This document shows, in pieces, positions 24,928 through 33,661 of a stretch of DNA of 64,000 nucleotides; the first letter of the stretch is position 1; each line of letters opens with the position of its first letter. The translations under genes and the position numbers were made by a program. Origin of the DNA: Aliisedimentitalea scapharcae. GTDB taxonomy: Bacteria; Pseudomonadota; Alphaproteobacteria; Rhodobacterales; Rhodobacteraceae. The stretch lies in NCBI RefSeq assembly GCF_045277565.1, contig NZ_CP123584.1, positions 2,914,001-2,978,000 on the forward strand, given 5' to 3'. The notes beneath the pieces are model-generated. The model was not told the DNA's origin and did not search any database. It saw only the letters and a program-made list of their open reading frames with translations.

Positions 24928-27288
24928 TCAATTCGGGATCAAATCCGGCACGATGGTGACGATCGACGGGAACAGCCACAACAACGCCAGCCCCCCGACC
25001 TGAATCAACACAAATGGCAAAATCCCACGATAGATGTGACCTGTCGTGACTTCCTTGGGTGCCACGCCGCGCAGATAGAACAGAGCAAATCCAAAGGGCG
25101 GCGTCAGGAACGAGGTCTGCAAGTTCACAGCCACCATGATGGTCACCCATTTCGGATCAAACGACCCGCCATAGATCACCGGGCCCACAATGGGAATCAC
25201 GATGTAGATGATTTCCAGGAAATCGAGCACAAAGCCCAGCACAAAGAGTACCAGCATCACGATCAAGAAGACCGTGAGTTCATTGTCGAAGCTCTTGAGG
25301 AACTGCTGGATATAGTGTTCGCCGCCAAAGGAGATCACCACCAGGTTCAGCAATTGCGACCCGATCAGAATGGTAAAGACCATCGACGTTACCTTGGCCG
25401 TTTCGCGGACCACCGGGCTCAGAACTCCGCCCGAGAACAGCACCCAGCAGCCATACAGCAAACCAAACAGCGCATAGAGATAGGCACCATAGGCACCCAG
25501 GAACGCGATCCAGCTTTCGACGCTGACGCCACCCTGGTTGATCCGCAGGTCAAAGTTCACACCGATCAGGATACAGATGATCACGGCAAATGTGGTCATG
25601 ATGATCACCTGACCGGATCTGCCTTCGTCCTGAAGCTTGCGATAGGCTGCAAGCATGATGGCCCCACCAGCCCCCAGCGCCGCAGCAGGCGTCGGGTTGG
25701 TGATACCTCCCAGGATTGATCCAAGAACGGCGATGATCAGAACCAAAGGCGGGAAAACCACCCGGATCAGGTCATTCTTGGTTGCGCGCAGGGCCGCTTC
25801 CTTGCAGCCATAGATCGCCAATGCCGCCGGCAAGGCCAGCATCAAAACAGTGCCCCCCGGCGAGGTGGTCGGTGCAACCAGAAACGCATCGACCAACGCC
25901 ATCAGACCCACACCGGCTGCGCCGATAATCAGCGGCTTGGGATCACCCGAAGGCGAGATCCCCCGACCCAGCATCAGGGTTAGCCCCAGCAACACCATGA
26001 TCACCGAAACCCCAACACCAATCGGAGCCGCGGCAGCGATCTTGGCCGTGCGGGCCGCGACCAGTTCGTCTTCGGTCAGTTTCGCAGCCTGAGTGACACC
26101 GCCGGCGGCGTCGATTGCCTCCTGTTCGGCGATGGCTTCGTCCCATGCCAATTGGCCGTGCAACTCAATCATCGAGGCGCGGCACTCGTCCCCCACATTG
26201 GTTCGCAGGCTGGCCGATTTGGAACTGTCCGAAAAGGCCGAGACATCAATATTCTGGCTGCCAATCACGCCAATGCTGCCCATCATGAACACACCGACCA
26301 ACAGCGCGGCGGGGGCAAACAGGAACCAGGTCAGACCTTCGCCACGGGTGATGGGTTCATTGTCGGTTGGTTCTGGTGGGACGGCCGGGGCCTTGTCCGG
26401 ATTCAGCAACGCATAGACAAAGGCATAAACCGCATAGAGCACCGCCAGCATGATCCCCGGCAGCAGCGCCGCCTGAAACAGGGTACCAACCGAAACCACG
26501 GCCGGTTCGCCCAAATAGGTCAACGCGTCCGAACACCCGGCTTCTTGAGCGCGGTTTTCCTGGGCCGTGGAATACAGGTCCCCGGCCAGGGTCCCCAGCA
26601 AAACGATCACGATGGACGGCGGAATGATCTGCCCCAAAGTACCTGATGCCGCAATAACCCCTGTGGCCAGCTCGGGCGAATAATTGTTGCGCAGCATGGT
26701 CGGCAATGCCAGCAGACCCATGGTGACCACTGTGGCCCCCACGATGCCCGTCGATGCCGCCAGGAATGCCCCCACCACAACGATAGACACGGCCAGACCG
26801 CCGGGCAGCGGGCCAAACACGCGCGCCATGGTAGTCAGCAGATCGTTGGCAATTTTCGAACGTTCCAGGGTGATCCCCATCAGAACGAACATCAGCACCG
26901 CCAACAGGGTTTCGATTGACTGGCCCGCCAGAACCCGTTCATTCATGCGGTTGACGATGAACGACACGTTGCGATCCAGCGCGACTTCCCAGCCGCGTGG
27001 AAAAACAGGTTCGGCAATCCGTGGCAATTCCGGGTATCGAAACACCGAAATCACATCCGGTTTGATGCCGGAATTCACCAGATCCCGATAAGTTTGCGAT
27101 GAAGTATCTATCGCCTGGTGGATCAGCAACCCGGCGCTGTCCAACGATGCAATGATACCAAACGAGATGATGCCCGCCCCCCCGATGGCAAACGCCACGG
27201 GAAAGCCCGACAAAATGCCTCCGAAGAGACAGAAAAACACGATCAGCAGGCCGATTTCGACGCCATCAAGACCGAATAGCATAGTCAT
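24928..27288 (-). CDS. TRAP transporter large permease (DctM), extended form
   Basis: 786 residues against about 430 for ordinary DctM. Residues 1-250 carry the usual start (FFCLFGGILSGFPVAFAIGG) and the ATVVTMGLLALPTML, SGTLGQIIPPSIVIVLLG core; the rest of the DctM core returns from about 570 (NLVVISFGG, LDFLEIIYIVIPI, LTPPFGFALFYLRG). Between them lie extra membrane helices plus a soluble charged loop (about 330-400, with a cysteine and WDEAIAEQEAIDAAGG). It is the proton/sodium-driven uptake channel. Stop and start of dctQ/dctM are 11 bases apart. Confidence 0.88.
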   Translation of the reverse strand: MTMLFGLDGVEIGLLIVFFCLFGGILSGFPVAFAIGGAGIISFGIIASLDSAGLLIHQAIDTSSQTYRDLVNSGIKPDVISVFRYPELPRIAEPVFPRGWEVALDRNVSFIVNRMNERVLAGQSIETLLAVLMFVLMGITLERSKIANDLLTTMARVFGPLPGGLAVSIVVVGAFLAASTGIVGATVVTMGLLALPTMLRNNYSPELATGVIAASGTLGQIIPPSIVIVLLGTLAGDLYSTAQENRAQEAGCSDALTYLGEPAVVSVGTLFQAALLPGIMLAVLYAVYAFVYALLNPDKAPAVPPEPTDNEPITRGEGLTWFLFAPAALLVGVFMMGSIGVIGSQNIDVSAFSDSSKSASLRTNVGDECRASMIELHGQLAWDEAIAEQEAIDAAGGVTQAAKLTEDELVAARTAKIAAAAPIGVGVSVIMVLLGLTLMLGRGISPSGDPKPLIIGAAGVGLMALVDAFLVAPTTSPGGTVLMLALPAALAIYGCKEAALRATKNDLIRVVFPPLVLIIAVLGSILGGITNPTPAAALGAGGAIMLAAYRKLQDEGRSGQVIIMTTFAVIICILIGVNFDLRINQGGVSVESWIAFLGAYGAYLYALFGLLYGCWVLFSGGVLSPVVRETAKVTSMVFTILIGSQLLNLVVISFGGEHYIQQFLKSFDNELTVFLIVMLVLFVLGFVLDFLEIIYIVIPIVGPVIYGGSFDPKWVTIMVAVNLQTSFLTPPFGFALFYLRGVAPKEVTTGHIYRGILPFVLIQVGGLALLWLFPSIVTIVPDLIPN

Positions 27289-27299
27289 AGTCCTCGTTC

Positions 27300-28235
27300 T
27301 TAATGGGTGCCTTCATAGGCTTCTTCACCTTCGCCAAGACTATCCTTGTCGAGGTATTTGTTTTCACTTCCTTCGCCTTCGACGAACTCCAGAAAGGAGC
27401 GATAGAAGAATGCGATGGCGTGCAGGAAAACCATGCCAGCAAAACAGATCAGCAGGATTTTGAACAGGAAATAGCCGTTGAACCCATTTGGACTGAACCC
27501 GATGGTTTCCACGTTCCAACGCAGCGCGCGCGATTTCATGACCAACCGTTCAATGGTGTCACTGGCCGAGGGTTTCGGCACGATCAGATGACGCCACATG
27601 AAGAACCAGCCATACATCCAGATCAGGACAGCAGCCGGCATCATGAAGAACAGCGACCCGAACATGTCGATCACTTTCTTTGTGCGGAAACTGACACCGG
27701 AATAGATCAGGTCCACCCGCACATGCCCGCCCTGCACAAAGGTGTAGGTGGCACACAGGCAGACGACCATGGCATTATACAGCTTCAGCTCTTCGGCGAA
27801 CCAGCTGATGTCCATCTGCAACGGGATGCCAAAGCCGAACGACATGTCCGGCCGGGCAAAGACGCGCTGAATAAACACGATCACGATCTGCTGGATCACC
27901 ATCAGCAACCCGGCCCATGCAAAAAACCGCCCGACTGTATTGGCAAACCCTTCGAGCCCGCGCACCACTGCCCACATGATCTGATGACGCATCATCCCCA
28001 CGATGGTCACAATCAGAAAGGCGGTAAAGACGACAAAGAAAAACTCGACCGATCCACCATAATAGACGAACCGCATGATCGACTGTTTGTCCGACCAATC
28101 CAGCCACAGCTGAGGATTGGCGACCGCATAGCCCAAATTGTAAAAGGCAAGACCGATATTCTGGAACATCCATCCCAGCCCTTCGGTCAGGGCACCGATC
28201 GTATCGGCAAAGGAAAGACCACGTTCTTCCTGCAT
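27300..28235 (-). CDS. TRAP transporter small permease (DctQ), long form
   Basis: 311 residues, longer than the usual 160-220. Helices occur at about 55-75 (VEFFFVVFTAFLIVTIVG), 100-120, 145-165 and 195-215, then a final helix near 260-285 and an acidic tail. YNAMVVCLCATYTFVQGGHVRVDLIY is the DctQ signature with the conserved GGHVRVD motif. Second gene of the dctP-dctQ-dctM operon. Confidence 0.88.
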   Translation of the reverse strand: MQEERGLSFADTIGALTEGLGWMFQNIGLAFYNLGYAVANPQLWLDWSDKQSIMRFVYYGGSVEFFFVVFTAFLIVTIVGMMRHQIMWAVVRGLEGFANTVGRFFAWAGLLMVIQQIVIVFIQRVFARPDMSFGFGIPLQMDISWFAEELKLYNAMVVCLCATYTFVQGGHVRVDLIYSGVSFRTKKVIDMFGSLFFMMPAAVLIWMYGWFFMWRHLIVPKPSASDTIERLVMKSRALRWNVETIGFSPNGFNGYFLFKILLICFAGMVFLHAIAFFYRSFLEFVEGEGSENKYLDKDSLGEGEEAYEGTH

Positions 28236-28357
28236 TCAATCCCCCGGTATGTCCTTGCAGTCATATGGTCAGCGCCCTGGCGCGCTCCGTTGCTGCAATT
28301 GGAAATGGATCCCCCACCCACCCGGTGGAGGATCCCAATGTGATGGTCTTGGACAGA

Positions 28358-29440
28358 TCAGCCCAGAACGCGATCACGCTGTGCGCGATAAACGCCTTCG
28401 GATTTGACCAGCCAACCGGAGGACGCCGCCATGGAAGCTTCGACGCTGTTGCGGATACGCGCAAACAATTCGTCGCCCATGTTTTCGTCCAAGGTTTCCT
28501 TGGATGCCTTGCCGAATGCATCCCAGACACTGTCAGGGAATTCCATGACCTTGACGCCACCTGACTGCAGACGCTGCAGTGCTGCACCGTTGTTGTTCAG
28601 GAATTGTGCCAGGTTCCACTGGTGCGCTTCTGCCGAAGCGATTTCGATAATCTTCTGATGCGCGGGGCTCAGGCTATCAAAAACGTCCCGGTTGGTCGCA
28701 ACCGACAGACCTGCACCAGGCTCGTGGAAGCCCGCAGTATAATAGGTCTTGGTGATTTCCTGGAAACCAGCCTTTTCATCCGCCCAGGGACCGATCCATT
28801 CGGTGCCGTCGATCGCACCCGACGCCAACGCCTGATACACTTCCGATCCCGGAATATTCTGAACCGAAGCGCCCAGTTTACCCAGCGCCTTGCCACCCAG
28901 ACCCGGCATACGGAATTTCAGACCGTTGAAATCTTCGGGGCCATTGATTTCCTTGGAGAACCAACCGCCCGCCTGCGCGCCGGTGTTGCCGGCCAGGAAC
29001 GATTTCAGGCCAAAGATCTGACCCAGTTCGTCATGCATCGCCATGCCATCGCCATGGTAATACCAGTTCACCAGTTCCTGCGCTGTCATGCCAAATGGCA
29101 CAGCCGTAAAGAAGGCATAGCCCGGGTGCTGGCCAACAAAGTAGTAGTCGGCACCGTGATACATGTCCGCCTGGCCCGAAGACACAGCGTCAAACACTTC
29201 AAACGCACCCACCAGTTCCCCGGCGGCCTTGATGTCCACTGTCAGTTCGCCACCCGACATTGCGCCGATATTATCGGCAACACGCTGTGCTGCGTCGAAC
29301 ACACCGGCCAGGCCACGGCCCCATGTGGTTACCATGGTCAAGGTCCGCTTGCCCTGTGCATAGGCCGGCGCGGCCAGCGTGGTTGCAGCAGCGGCTGTGC
29401 CGCCCAGTGCAGAAGTCTTCAAAAAAGAACGACGATCCAT
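28358..29440 (-). CDS. TRAP transporter substrate-binding protein (DctP family)
   Basis: 360 residues from ATG 29440, which has GAGGAAA upstream. A twin-arginine signal (DRRSFLKTSALGG) ends near APAYAQ, indicating export of a folded protein. The mature part has the DctP pattern: TMVTTWG, GQADMYHGADYYFVGQHPG and FRMPGLGGKALGKLG. The GADYYF and mannitol/2-oxo-acid-like subgroup features pair with long DctQ/DctM proteins, so an oxo- or hydroxy-acid ligand is possible; the substrate cannot be read from sequence. It is the first gene of the operon. Confidence 0.92.
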   Translation of the reverse strand: MDRRSFLKTSALGGTAAAATTLAAPAYAQGKRTLTMVTTWGRGLAGVFDAAQRVADNIGAMSGGELTVDIKAAGELVGAFEVFDAVSSGQADMYHGADYYFVGQHPGYAFFTAVPFGMTAQELVNWYYHGDGMAMHDELGQIFGLKSFLAGNTGAQAGGWFSKEINGPEDFNGLKFRMPGLGGKALGKLGASVQNIPGSEVYQALASGAIDGTEWIGPWADEKAGFQEITKTYYTAGFHEPGAGLSVATNRDVFDSLSPAHQKIIEIASAEAHQWNLAQFLNNNGAALQRLQSGGVKVMEFPDSVWDAFGKASKETLDENMGDELFARIRNSVEASMAASSGWLVKSEGVYRAQRDRVLG

Positions 29441-29539
29441 CAGAGTATTTCCTCCCCTATTATTGCGTACAGCCTGAACTTTCGCCCAAGCGGATCGTTG
29501 CAAGTGGCGTTAGCCTAGCGACGGAGGAAATGTTGTGAA

Positions 29540-29555
29540 TACCTAGTACTACGTA
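29540..29555. promoter_or_regulatory. Near-perfect 16-base dyad in the TRAP / two-component promoter region
   Basis: TACCTAGTACTACGTA is self-complementary except for one C:C pair at positions 4/13. It lies 100 bases upstream of dctP and 138 bases upstream of the divergent histidine kinase gene, where the adjacent NarL-family regulator would be expected to bind. Confidence 0.45.
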
Positions 29556-29692
29556 GAAACCGCGTTTTTTGACCTATTCAAAAGTGATGTTGCGTAATTT
29601 CGAGTTCACAGGGAGGATTGTAACAGGTCATTTTGCCCAATCTGGACCGCAGGCTTTGATTTTCGGGTCTCGATTGCGTAACGATTCGCCAC

Positions 29693-31120
29693 ATGTCCGT
29701 GTTCAACCGTGTTTTTCGCCCAACCTATGGGCAAATGATGTCTCTGCTGGCAACGCTGCCGTTGATCGTGGCGGTTGCAGCGATTGCAGTTCTGGTGGCT
29801 TATCAGTCCCGTGCTTTGGCTGAGCGCGAGATACAGGCACTGGAGCAGCAGTTGCTGGCCGCCAAAAAGGCCGAGCTGCGCAACTACGTCACCCAGGCAC
29901 GCAACGGGTTTTCCCATATCTACGGTCGCGCCGCGCCTGATGATCAGTCCGCCAAAGACAAGGTCACCCAAATTCTGGCCGCGATGATCTATGGCCAGGA
30001 CGGGTTCTTTTTTGTCTATGACTATGACGGCACCAATCTGGTCAGCCCGCGTCAGACCGAATTTATCAACCGCAATTGGGAAGGGTTAACCGACAGCAGC
30101 GGCACGCCGGTGGTCGATGAATTCATCAATCTGGCCCGCCAAGGTGCCGGGTGGCACTCCTTTATGTGGGAAAAGCCATCAACCGGACAGGAGGCGCAGA
30201 TGGTGGCCTATGTTGTGGGGCTTCAGGATTGGCGATGGGCCGTGGGAACCGGTGTATTCATTGACGATGTGCTGGGCTCGGTTGCGGCGGCGCGGGCCGA
30301 AGTCGAAGCCCGTGTTCAACGGACATTTGTCTATATCGGTGCGATTGCGTTGGTGGCGTTGTTGGTGGTGTTCGGGTCGGGGATGTTTCTGAACCTGCGC
30401 GAACGCCGTCTGGCGGATGCCAAGCTCAAGGAACTGACACAACGGGTATTTGACGCCCAAGAGGAAGAACGCGGACGTGTGGCGCGCGAATTGCATGATG
30501 GCATCAGCCAGATCCTGGTGGGGGTACGGTATGCGCTGGACAATGCCCGGCGACGGTTGAGCCGGGGCGAACGTGACGCAGCCCAGGCCCCCCTGGATAA
30601 GGGGATCGACAACCTGGGCACCGCCATTACCGAGGTCCGCCGGATCAGCCGCGACCTGCGCCCCGGGGTGCTGGACGATCTGGGGCTGGGCCCGGCGCTC
30701 AAGGCGCTGACGGATGATTTTGCCGACCGCACCGGTATCGAAACCGAATTCAATACCGTGGTGTTCCGCAACCGGTTGGATCAGGACAGCAAGATCGCGT
30801 TGTATCGGATCGCGCAGGAGGCATTGACCAATATCGAACGCCACTCTGGTGCCACACGGGTCACCATCGACCTGCGCGGTCATGCCAAGGGCGCAACCAT
30901 GCGGATCGCGGACAATGGCAGCGGGCTCAGGAAATCTGCCTCTCCGACCGGGACCGGGCTGGGTCTGCGCAACATGCAGGAGCGGATCGAACAGCTTGAC
31001 GGAGACTTGCGAATTCTGGCATCACGCGGGGCACAAAGCGGCACGGTCATCGAAGTCCGGCTGCCGCTCAGCCATCTGCTGCCCCCAGGTGACGAGGCCG
31101 GTTCGAAACGGGTCTCGTGA
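29693..31120 (+). CDS. Cache-domain sensor histidine kinase, NarL-type (HisKA_3)
   Basis: 475 residues. Helices at about 15-37 and 211-234 flank a periplasmic single-Cache sensor (residues 40-205; DGFFFVYDYDGTNLV, WAVGTGVFIDDV). A short linker leads to the HisKA_3 dimerisation helix with phospho-acceptor H268 in RVARELHDGISQILVGV, then HATPase_c with ADNGSGL and GTGLGLRNMQERI. The Cache domain typically binds small organic acids, and the divergent TRAP operon is the obvious target. The response regulator follows after 17 bases. Confidence 0.92.
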   Translation: MSVFNRVFRPTYGQMMSLLATLPLIVAVAAIAVLVAYQSRALAEREIQALEQQLLAAKKAELRNYVTQARNGFSHIYGRAAPDDQSAKDKVTQILAAMIYGQDGFFFVYDYDGTNLVSPRQTEFINRNWEGLTDSSGTPVVDEFINLARQGAGWHSFMWEKPSTGQEAQMVAYVVGLQDWRWAVGTGVFIDDVLGSVAAARAEVEARVQRTFVYIGAIALVALLVVFGSGMFLNLRERRLADAKLKELTQRVFDAQEEERGRVARELHDGISQILVGVRYALDNARRRLSRGERDAAQAPLDKGIDNLGTAITEVRRISRDLRPGVLDDLGLGPALKALTDDFADRTGIETEFNTVVFRNRLDQDSKIALYRIAQEALTNIERHSGATRVTIDLRGHAKGATMRIADNGSGLRKSASPTGTGLGLRNMQERIEQLDGDLRILASRGAQSGTVIEVRLPLSHLLPPGDEAGSKRVS

Positions 31121-31137
31121 GAGGAAAGGGAAACGGC

Positions 31138-31782
31138 ATGTCGAGCCCGATACGTATCCTGATCGTGGATGACCACCCGATGGTCGCCGAAGGAATCCAG
31201 TCGATCCTGGAGAGCTATGACGACATCATGGTCGTTGGCACGCTGAGCGATGGACAGGCAGCGGTGGATCAGGCAGCGGCATTGGCACCGGATGTTGTAT
31301 TGATGGATCTGAACATGCCGGGGTTGGGTGGTTTGAGCGCCACGGAAATCCTGCTGGAACGCCTCCCTGCGCTGCGGATCCTGATCCTGTCGATGCATGA
31401 CAGCCCTGAATATATCTCGACTGCGCTCAGCCATGGGGCCATGGGCTATGTTCTGAAAGATGTTCCCACGGATGAAATCAAGCTGGCCATTGATACGGTG
31501 ATGCGCGGCGAACAATACCTGTGCACCGGTGCCAAAGGGTCGCTGAAACCCAAGGCCGGAGAGACGCGCGAAGCGCTGACCGGGCGAGAACAGACCATCC
31601 TGCTGGAGCTGGCCCAAGGCAAATCCAACAAGGAAGTGGCACAGACTCTGGATATTTCGGTGCGTACTGTTGAAACCCACCGCAAGAATATCAAGCGAAA
31701 GCTGGGGATATCATCGACCGCCGGGCTGACCCGCTATGCGTTGGAACATGGGGTTCTGCAAGGTACCGGTGTCGGGTTATAG
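31138..31782 (+). CDS. Response regulator, NarL/LuxR family
   Basis: 214 residues. Receiver domain with acidic pocket D11/D12 and phospho-acceptor D57 (DVVLMDLNMPG), then a LuxR-type helix-turn-helix near 145-205 (LTGREQTILLELAQGKSNKEVAQ, TVETHRKNIKRKLG). ATG 31138 is preceded by GAGGAAAGGG; the codon at 31117 lies inside the kinase end. Partner of the preceding kinase; likely activator of the TRAP operon. Confidence 0.93.
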   Translation: MSSPIRILIVDDHPMVAEGIQSILESYDDIMVVGTLSDGQAAVDQAAALAPDVVLMDLNMPGLGGLSATEILLERLPALRILILSMHDSPEYISTALSHGAMGYVLKDVPTDEIKLAIDTVMRGEQYLCTGAKGSLKPKAGETREALTGREQTILLELAQGKSNKEVAQTLDISVRTVETHRKNIKRKLGISSTAGLTRYALEHGVLQGTGVGL

Positions 31783-31871
31783 CGTCAACTTTCGGCCTGC
31801 CCCCCGCACAGCAGGGCTCCCGCCCGGCATCACAGCTTTTTTCAAAAGCGGCTCTGCCCGTTGGGCCAGGC

Positions 31872-31900
31872 AGCACCCGCAGCCATTGGCTGCGGGTGCT
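31872..31900. terminator. Long hairpin between convergent genes
   Basis: Perfect 13-bp stem AGCACCCGCAGCC / GGCTGCGGGTGCT with loop ATT, between the response regulator and the DUF6455 gene. There is no T-run, so termination may be weak or factor assisted. Confidence 0.55.
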
Positions 31901-31927
31901 GTGGGATCGACCTCAAAGCGTTCACGG

Positions 31928-32203
31928 TCAGACAGCGGATCGCAGAGTGTCCAGGATTCCCTTGTTGCGACAATAGTCAGGTGTTTGTGTCGCGGTGCCG
32001 TCCTGTGCGGCGACCCAGCCTTTGCAGGCTTCAACCTGGGTGCACCGGGTACAGCGGAACACCAAGTCCCGGTACGGGAAGAACCGCAGTTCATCCCTGA
32101 GAACAGCCTTGCCCATATCCACCCCGATAGAGTTGGCCATGGATTGCATCAGTTCCGAATGCTGTTCGTATTTCTCGGCGAGCTGTTTCTGCACAGGGAT
32201 CAT
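31928..32203 (-). CDS. DUF6455 family small cysteine protein
   Basis: 91 residues from ATG 32203, preceded by the strong site GAGGAGGAG. A four-cysteine pattern is visible: CTRCTQVEACKGW and PDYCRNKG, which may bind a metal or cluster. The rest is helical and soluble. DUF6455 is my recollection of the family name. The FNR-like box about 100 bases upstream suggests low-oxygen induction. Function unknown. Confidence 0.75.
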   Translation of the reverse strand: MIPVQKQLAEKYEQHSELMQSMANSIGVDMGKAVLRDELRFFPYRDLVFRCTRCTQVEACKGWVAAQDGTATQTPDYCRNKGILDTLRSAV

Positions 32204-32301
32204 ACGGTTCTCCTCCTCGTTTGGTCTTTGGGAATGCAAAAGGCGCGCGGGGTTGCCCGCAAAATCTGAGCCAGATTTGGGTCCAGCGTCTCTTGTTGAA
32301 C

Positions 32302-32315
32302 ATGATCCAGATCAA
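32302..32315 (-). promoter_or_regulatory. FNR-type box upstream of the DUF6455 gene
   Basis: On the minus strand TTGATCTGGATCAT matches the FNR/FnrL consensus TTGAT-N4-ATCAA at 9 of 10 fixed positions. It lies 99 bases before the DUF6455 start codon and after the stop of the upstream oxygenase gene. Confidence 0.6.
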
Positions 32316-32413
32316 CTGAGGGTAAATATTTATCTCATAAAGAAAATCACCCTACTTGATGCGGAAGCCCATCCACAGAGTTTCAAACCCAAGATTTGCA
32401 CGCCCATCCTGGA

Positions 32414-33265
32414 TCAATCGCGCAGCGTATCGACCCGCAGCCCTGCCCGTTCCAGATGATGCGGCAACACCCTGCCGTATAGCTGCCGGGTGCGTTCCAC
32501 GCTGCCGCACATGTTCGCCGTTTCAGCAAAGGAGAATATCCCGACATAGCGTTTGCGCGCACCACGAACCGGCGTCACACGATGCAAAGAATAGCGCCCC
32601 CGAAAGATCTGTAGATCTCCGGGCTGCAATTCCAACTGACGCACCTGAGCATTGTTACCTGCCAAAACCCGCGCCACCGCATCATAGTTTTCGTTGGTCG
32701 GGCTGCGCACCATTGGGGCGTATTCAAACTGCCCGCCCTCTTCGGCATTTTGAATCGCCAGGGTCACAGTGAAATTGTTGGTGTCGAAATGCCAAGGAAA
32801 CCCATCGCCGGTTTCGACCATATTGATGATCACATCTGCCAAAGGGTCGTCATAGCGAAAAAACCGATCCTGGGGTTCGTCCAGAGCATCGCGGATGAAC
32901 GCCATGAAATGGGGAAATTCATAGATCCGCCGCAGCGGGCTGTCGGCTCCAAAATTATCCGCGGGAATAAAGGCGTTGGACCGGTCGTAGAATTGGCGCG
33001 CCGGATGATCCAGGGGCAGATTGGGGTCTTCCGTCCCGAAATAGGCATTGGTGCGGGTAAAGGAGCGATGCCCCATCGGGGCCACTTGATCGGCTTCGGC
33101 GACCAGATGGGTGGTCCCTTGGTCATGAACGAACCCCGGCAGCACGGCACAGCCGTCCTCCTCCAGGTCGCGCCGCACATCTGCTATCATGCGCTGATAT
33201 GCCGGAGATCCCGGGCGATCCATCGGATAGCGACCCAAATCGACAAGATCACAAATCTGGCTCAT
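32414..33265 (-). CDS. 2-oxoglutarate/Fe(II)-dependent oxygenase family protein (ArpA-like)
   Basis: 283 residues. A double-stranded beta-helix core carries the HxD iron motif in FPWHFDTNNFTVTL, the distal histidine in RYSLHRVTPVRG, and the arginine that would bind 2-oxoglutarate in RKRYVGIFSF. The N-terminal half (MIADVRRDLEEDGCAVLPGF) matches iron-dependent oxygenases with an acting-on-amino-acid or small-molecule habit. ATG 33265 begins just before the conserved part. Substrate unknown; HARLK-type amino-acid hydroxylation would be a guess. Confidence 0.75.
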   Translation of the reverse strand: MSQICDLVDLGRYPMDRPGSPAYQRMIADVRRDLEEDGCAVLPGFVHDQGTTHLVAEADQVAPMGHRSFTRTNAYFGTEDPNLPLDHPARQFYDRSNAFIPADNFGADSPLRRIYEFPHFMAFIRDALDEPQDRFFRYDDPLADVIINMVETGDGFPWHFDTNNFTVTLAIQNAEEGGQFEYAPMVRSPTNENYDAVARVLAGNNAQVRQLELQPGDLQIFRGRYSLHRVTPVRGARKRYVGIFSFAETANMCGSVERTRQLYGRVLPHHLERAGLRVDTLRD

Positions 33266-33466
33266 CCCCCACCCTCTTTCGTCGCCTATTACAGAGGTCA
33301 TGGTGAGCATGATTTTCACCAGCTTCTGTGCCATTTCAGACATCGCCATGGCGGTTTTTGACCAAACTCAAAGATTTTCCCGGCTCAATTTCGCGGAAAT
33401 TTCGTCGCACCCCCCTATGCACGCAAGAAAATGTCCCAAACCGCCCCAATTTCGCACCGATTGGCG

Positions 33467-33494
33467 GTTGACGCCTCTGCCTGTCGCCCATAAT
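33467..33494 (+). promoter_or_regulatory. ilv promoter
   Basis: GTTGAC, 16 bases, then CATAAT. The hexamer pair and spacing match the alphaproteobacterial housekeeping consensus and closely resemble the tRNA-Asp promoter at 60461-60488. It would start transcription near 33501, just ahead of the leader peptide. Confidence 0.7.
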
Positions 33495-33525
33495 GTCCCG
33501 CCCAAGCATAAAGGAGCCTAAGGCC

Positions 33526-33573
33526 ATGATGAGCCTAGTCGTAATCGTAGGAACAATGCGCATGGGCCGGTAA
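33526..33573 (+). CDS. ilv operon leader peptide
   Basis: Fifteen-codon frame MMSLVVIVGTMRMGR with a strong AAGGAG site nine bases upstream and a stop at 33571. It has Val-Val-Ile-Val in a row plus a leucine, exactly the amino acids made by the operon, and is followed at once by a hairpin and a U-run terminator ahead of ilvI. This is the layout of translation-coupled transcription attenuation: ribosome stalling at Val/Ile codons when the charged tRNAs are scarce would favour read-through. Too short for usual gene callers. Confidence 0.85.
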   Translation: MMSLVVIVGTMRMGR

Positions 33574-33627
33574 CGGTACACCATAATCGAACCCATGCGC
33601 CTCCGATCAAAATCGGGGGCTTTTTTT
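33558..33627 (+). promoter_or_regulatory. Transcription attenuator of ilvIH
   Basis: Two adjacent hairpins. The first pairs GCGCATGGG (33558-33566, inside the leader peptide reading frame) with CCCATGCGC (33592-33600). The second pairs CCTCCGAT (33600-33607) with ATCGGGGG (33612-33619; loop CAAA; one G-T pair) and runs straight into CTTTTTTT, a rho-independent terminator. The two stems share a base at 33600, so they abut or compete, and the first arm is covered by a ribosome finishing the peptide. Confidence 0.8.
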
Positions 33628-33661
33628 ATGCACAAGACGATGTCGCGGATGGAGCAAGCAG

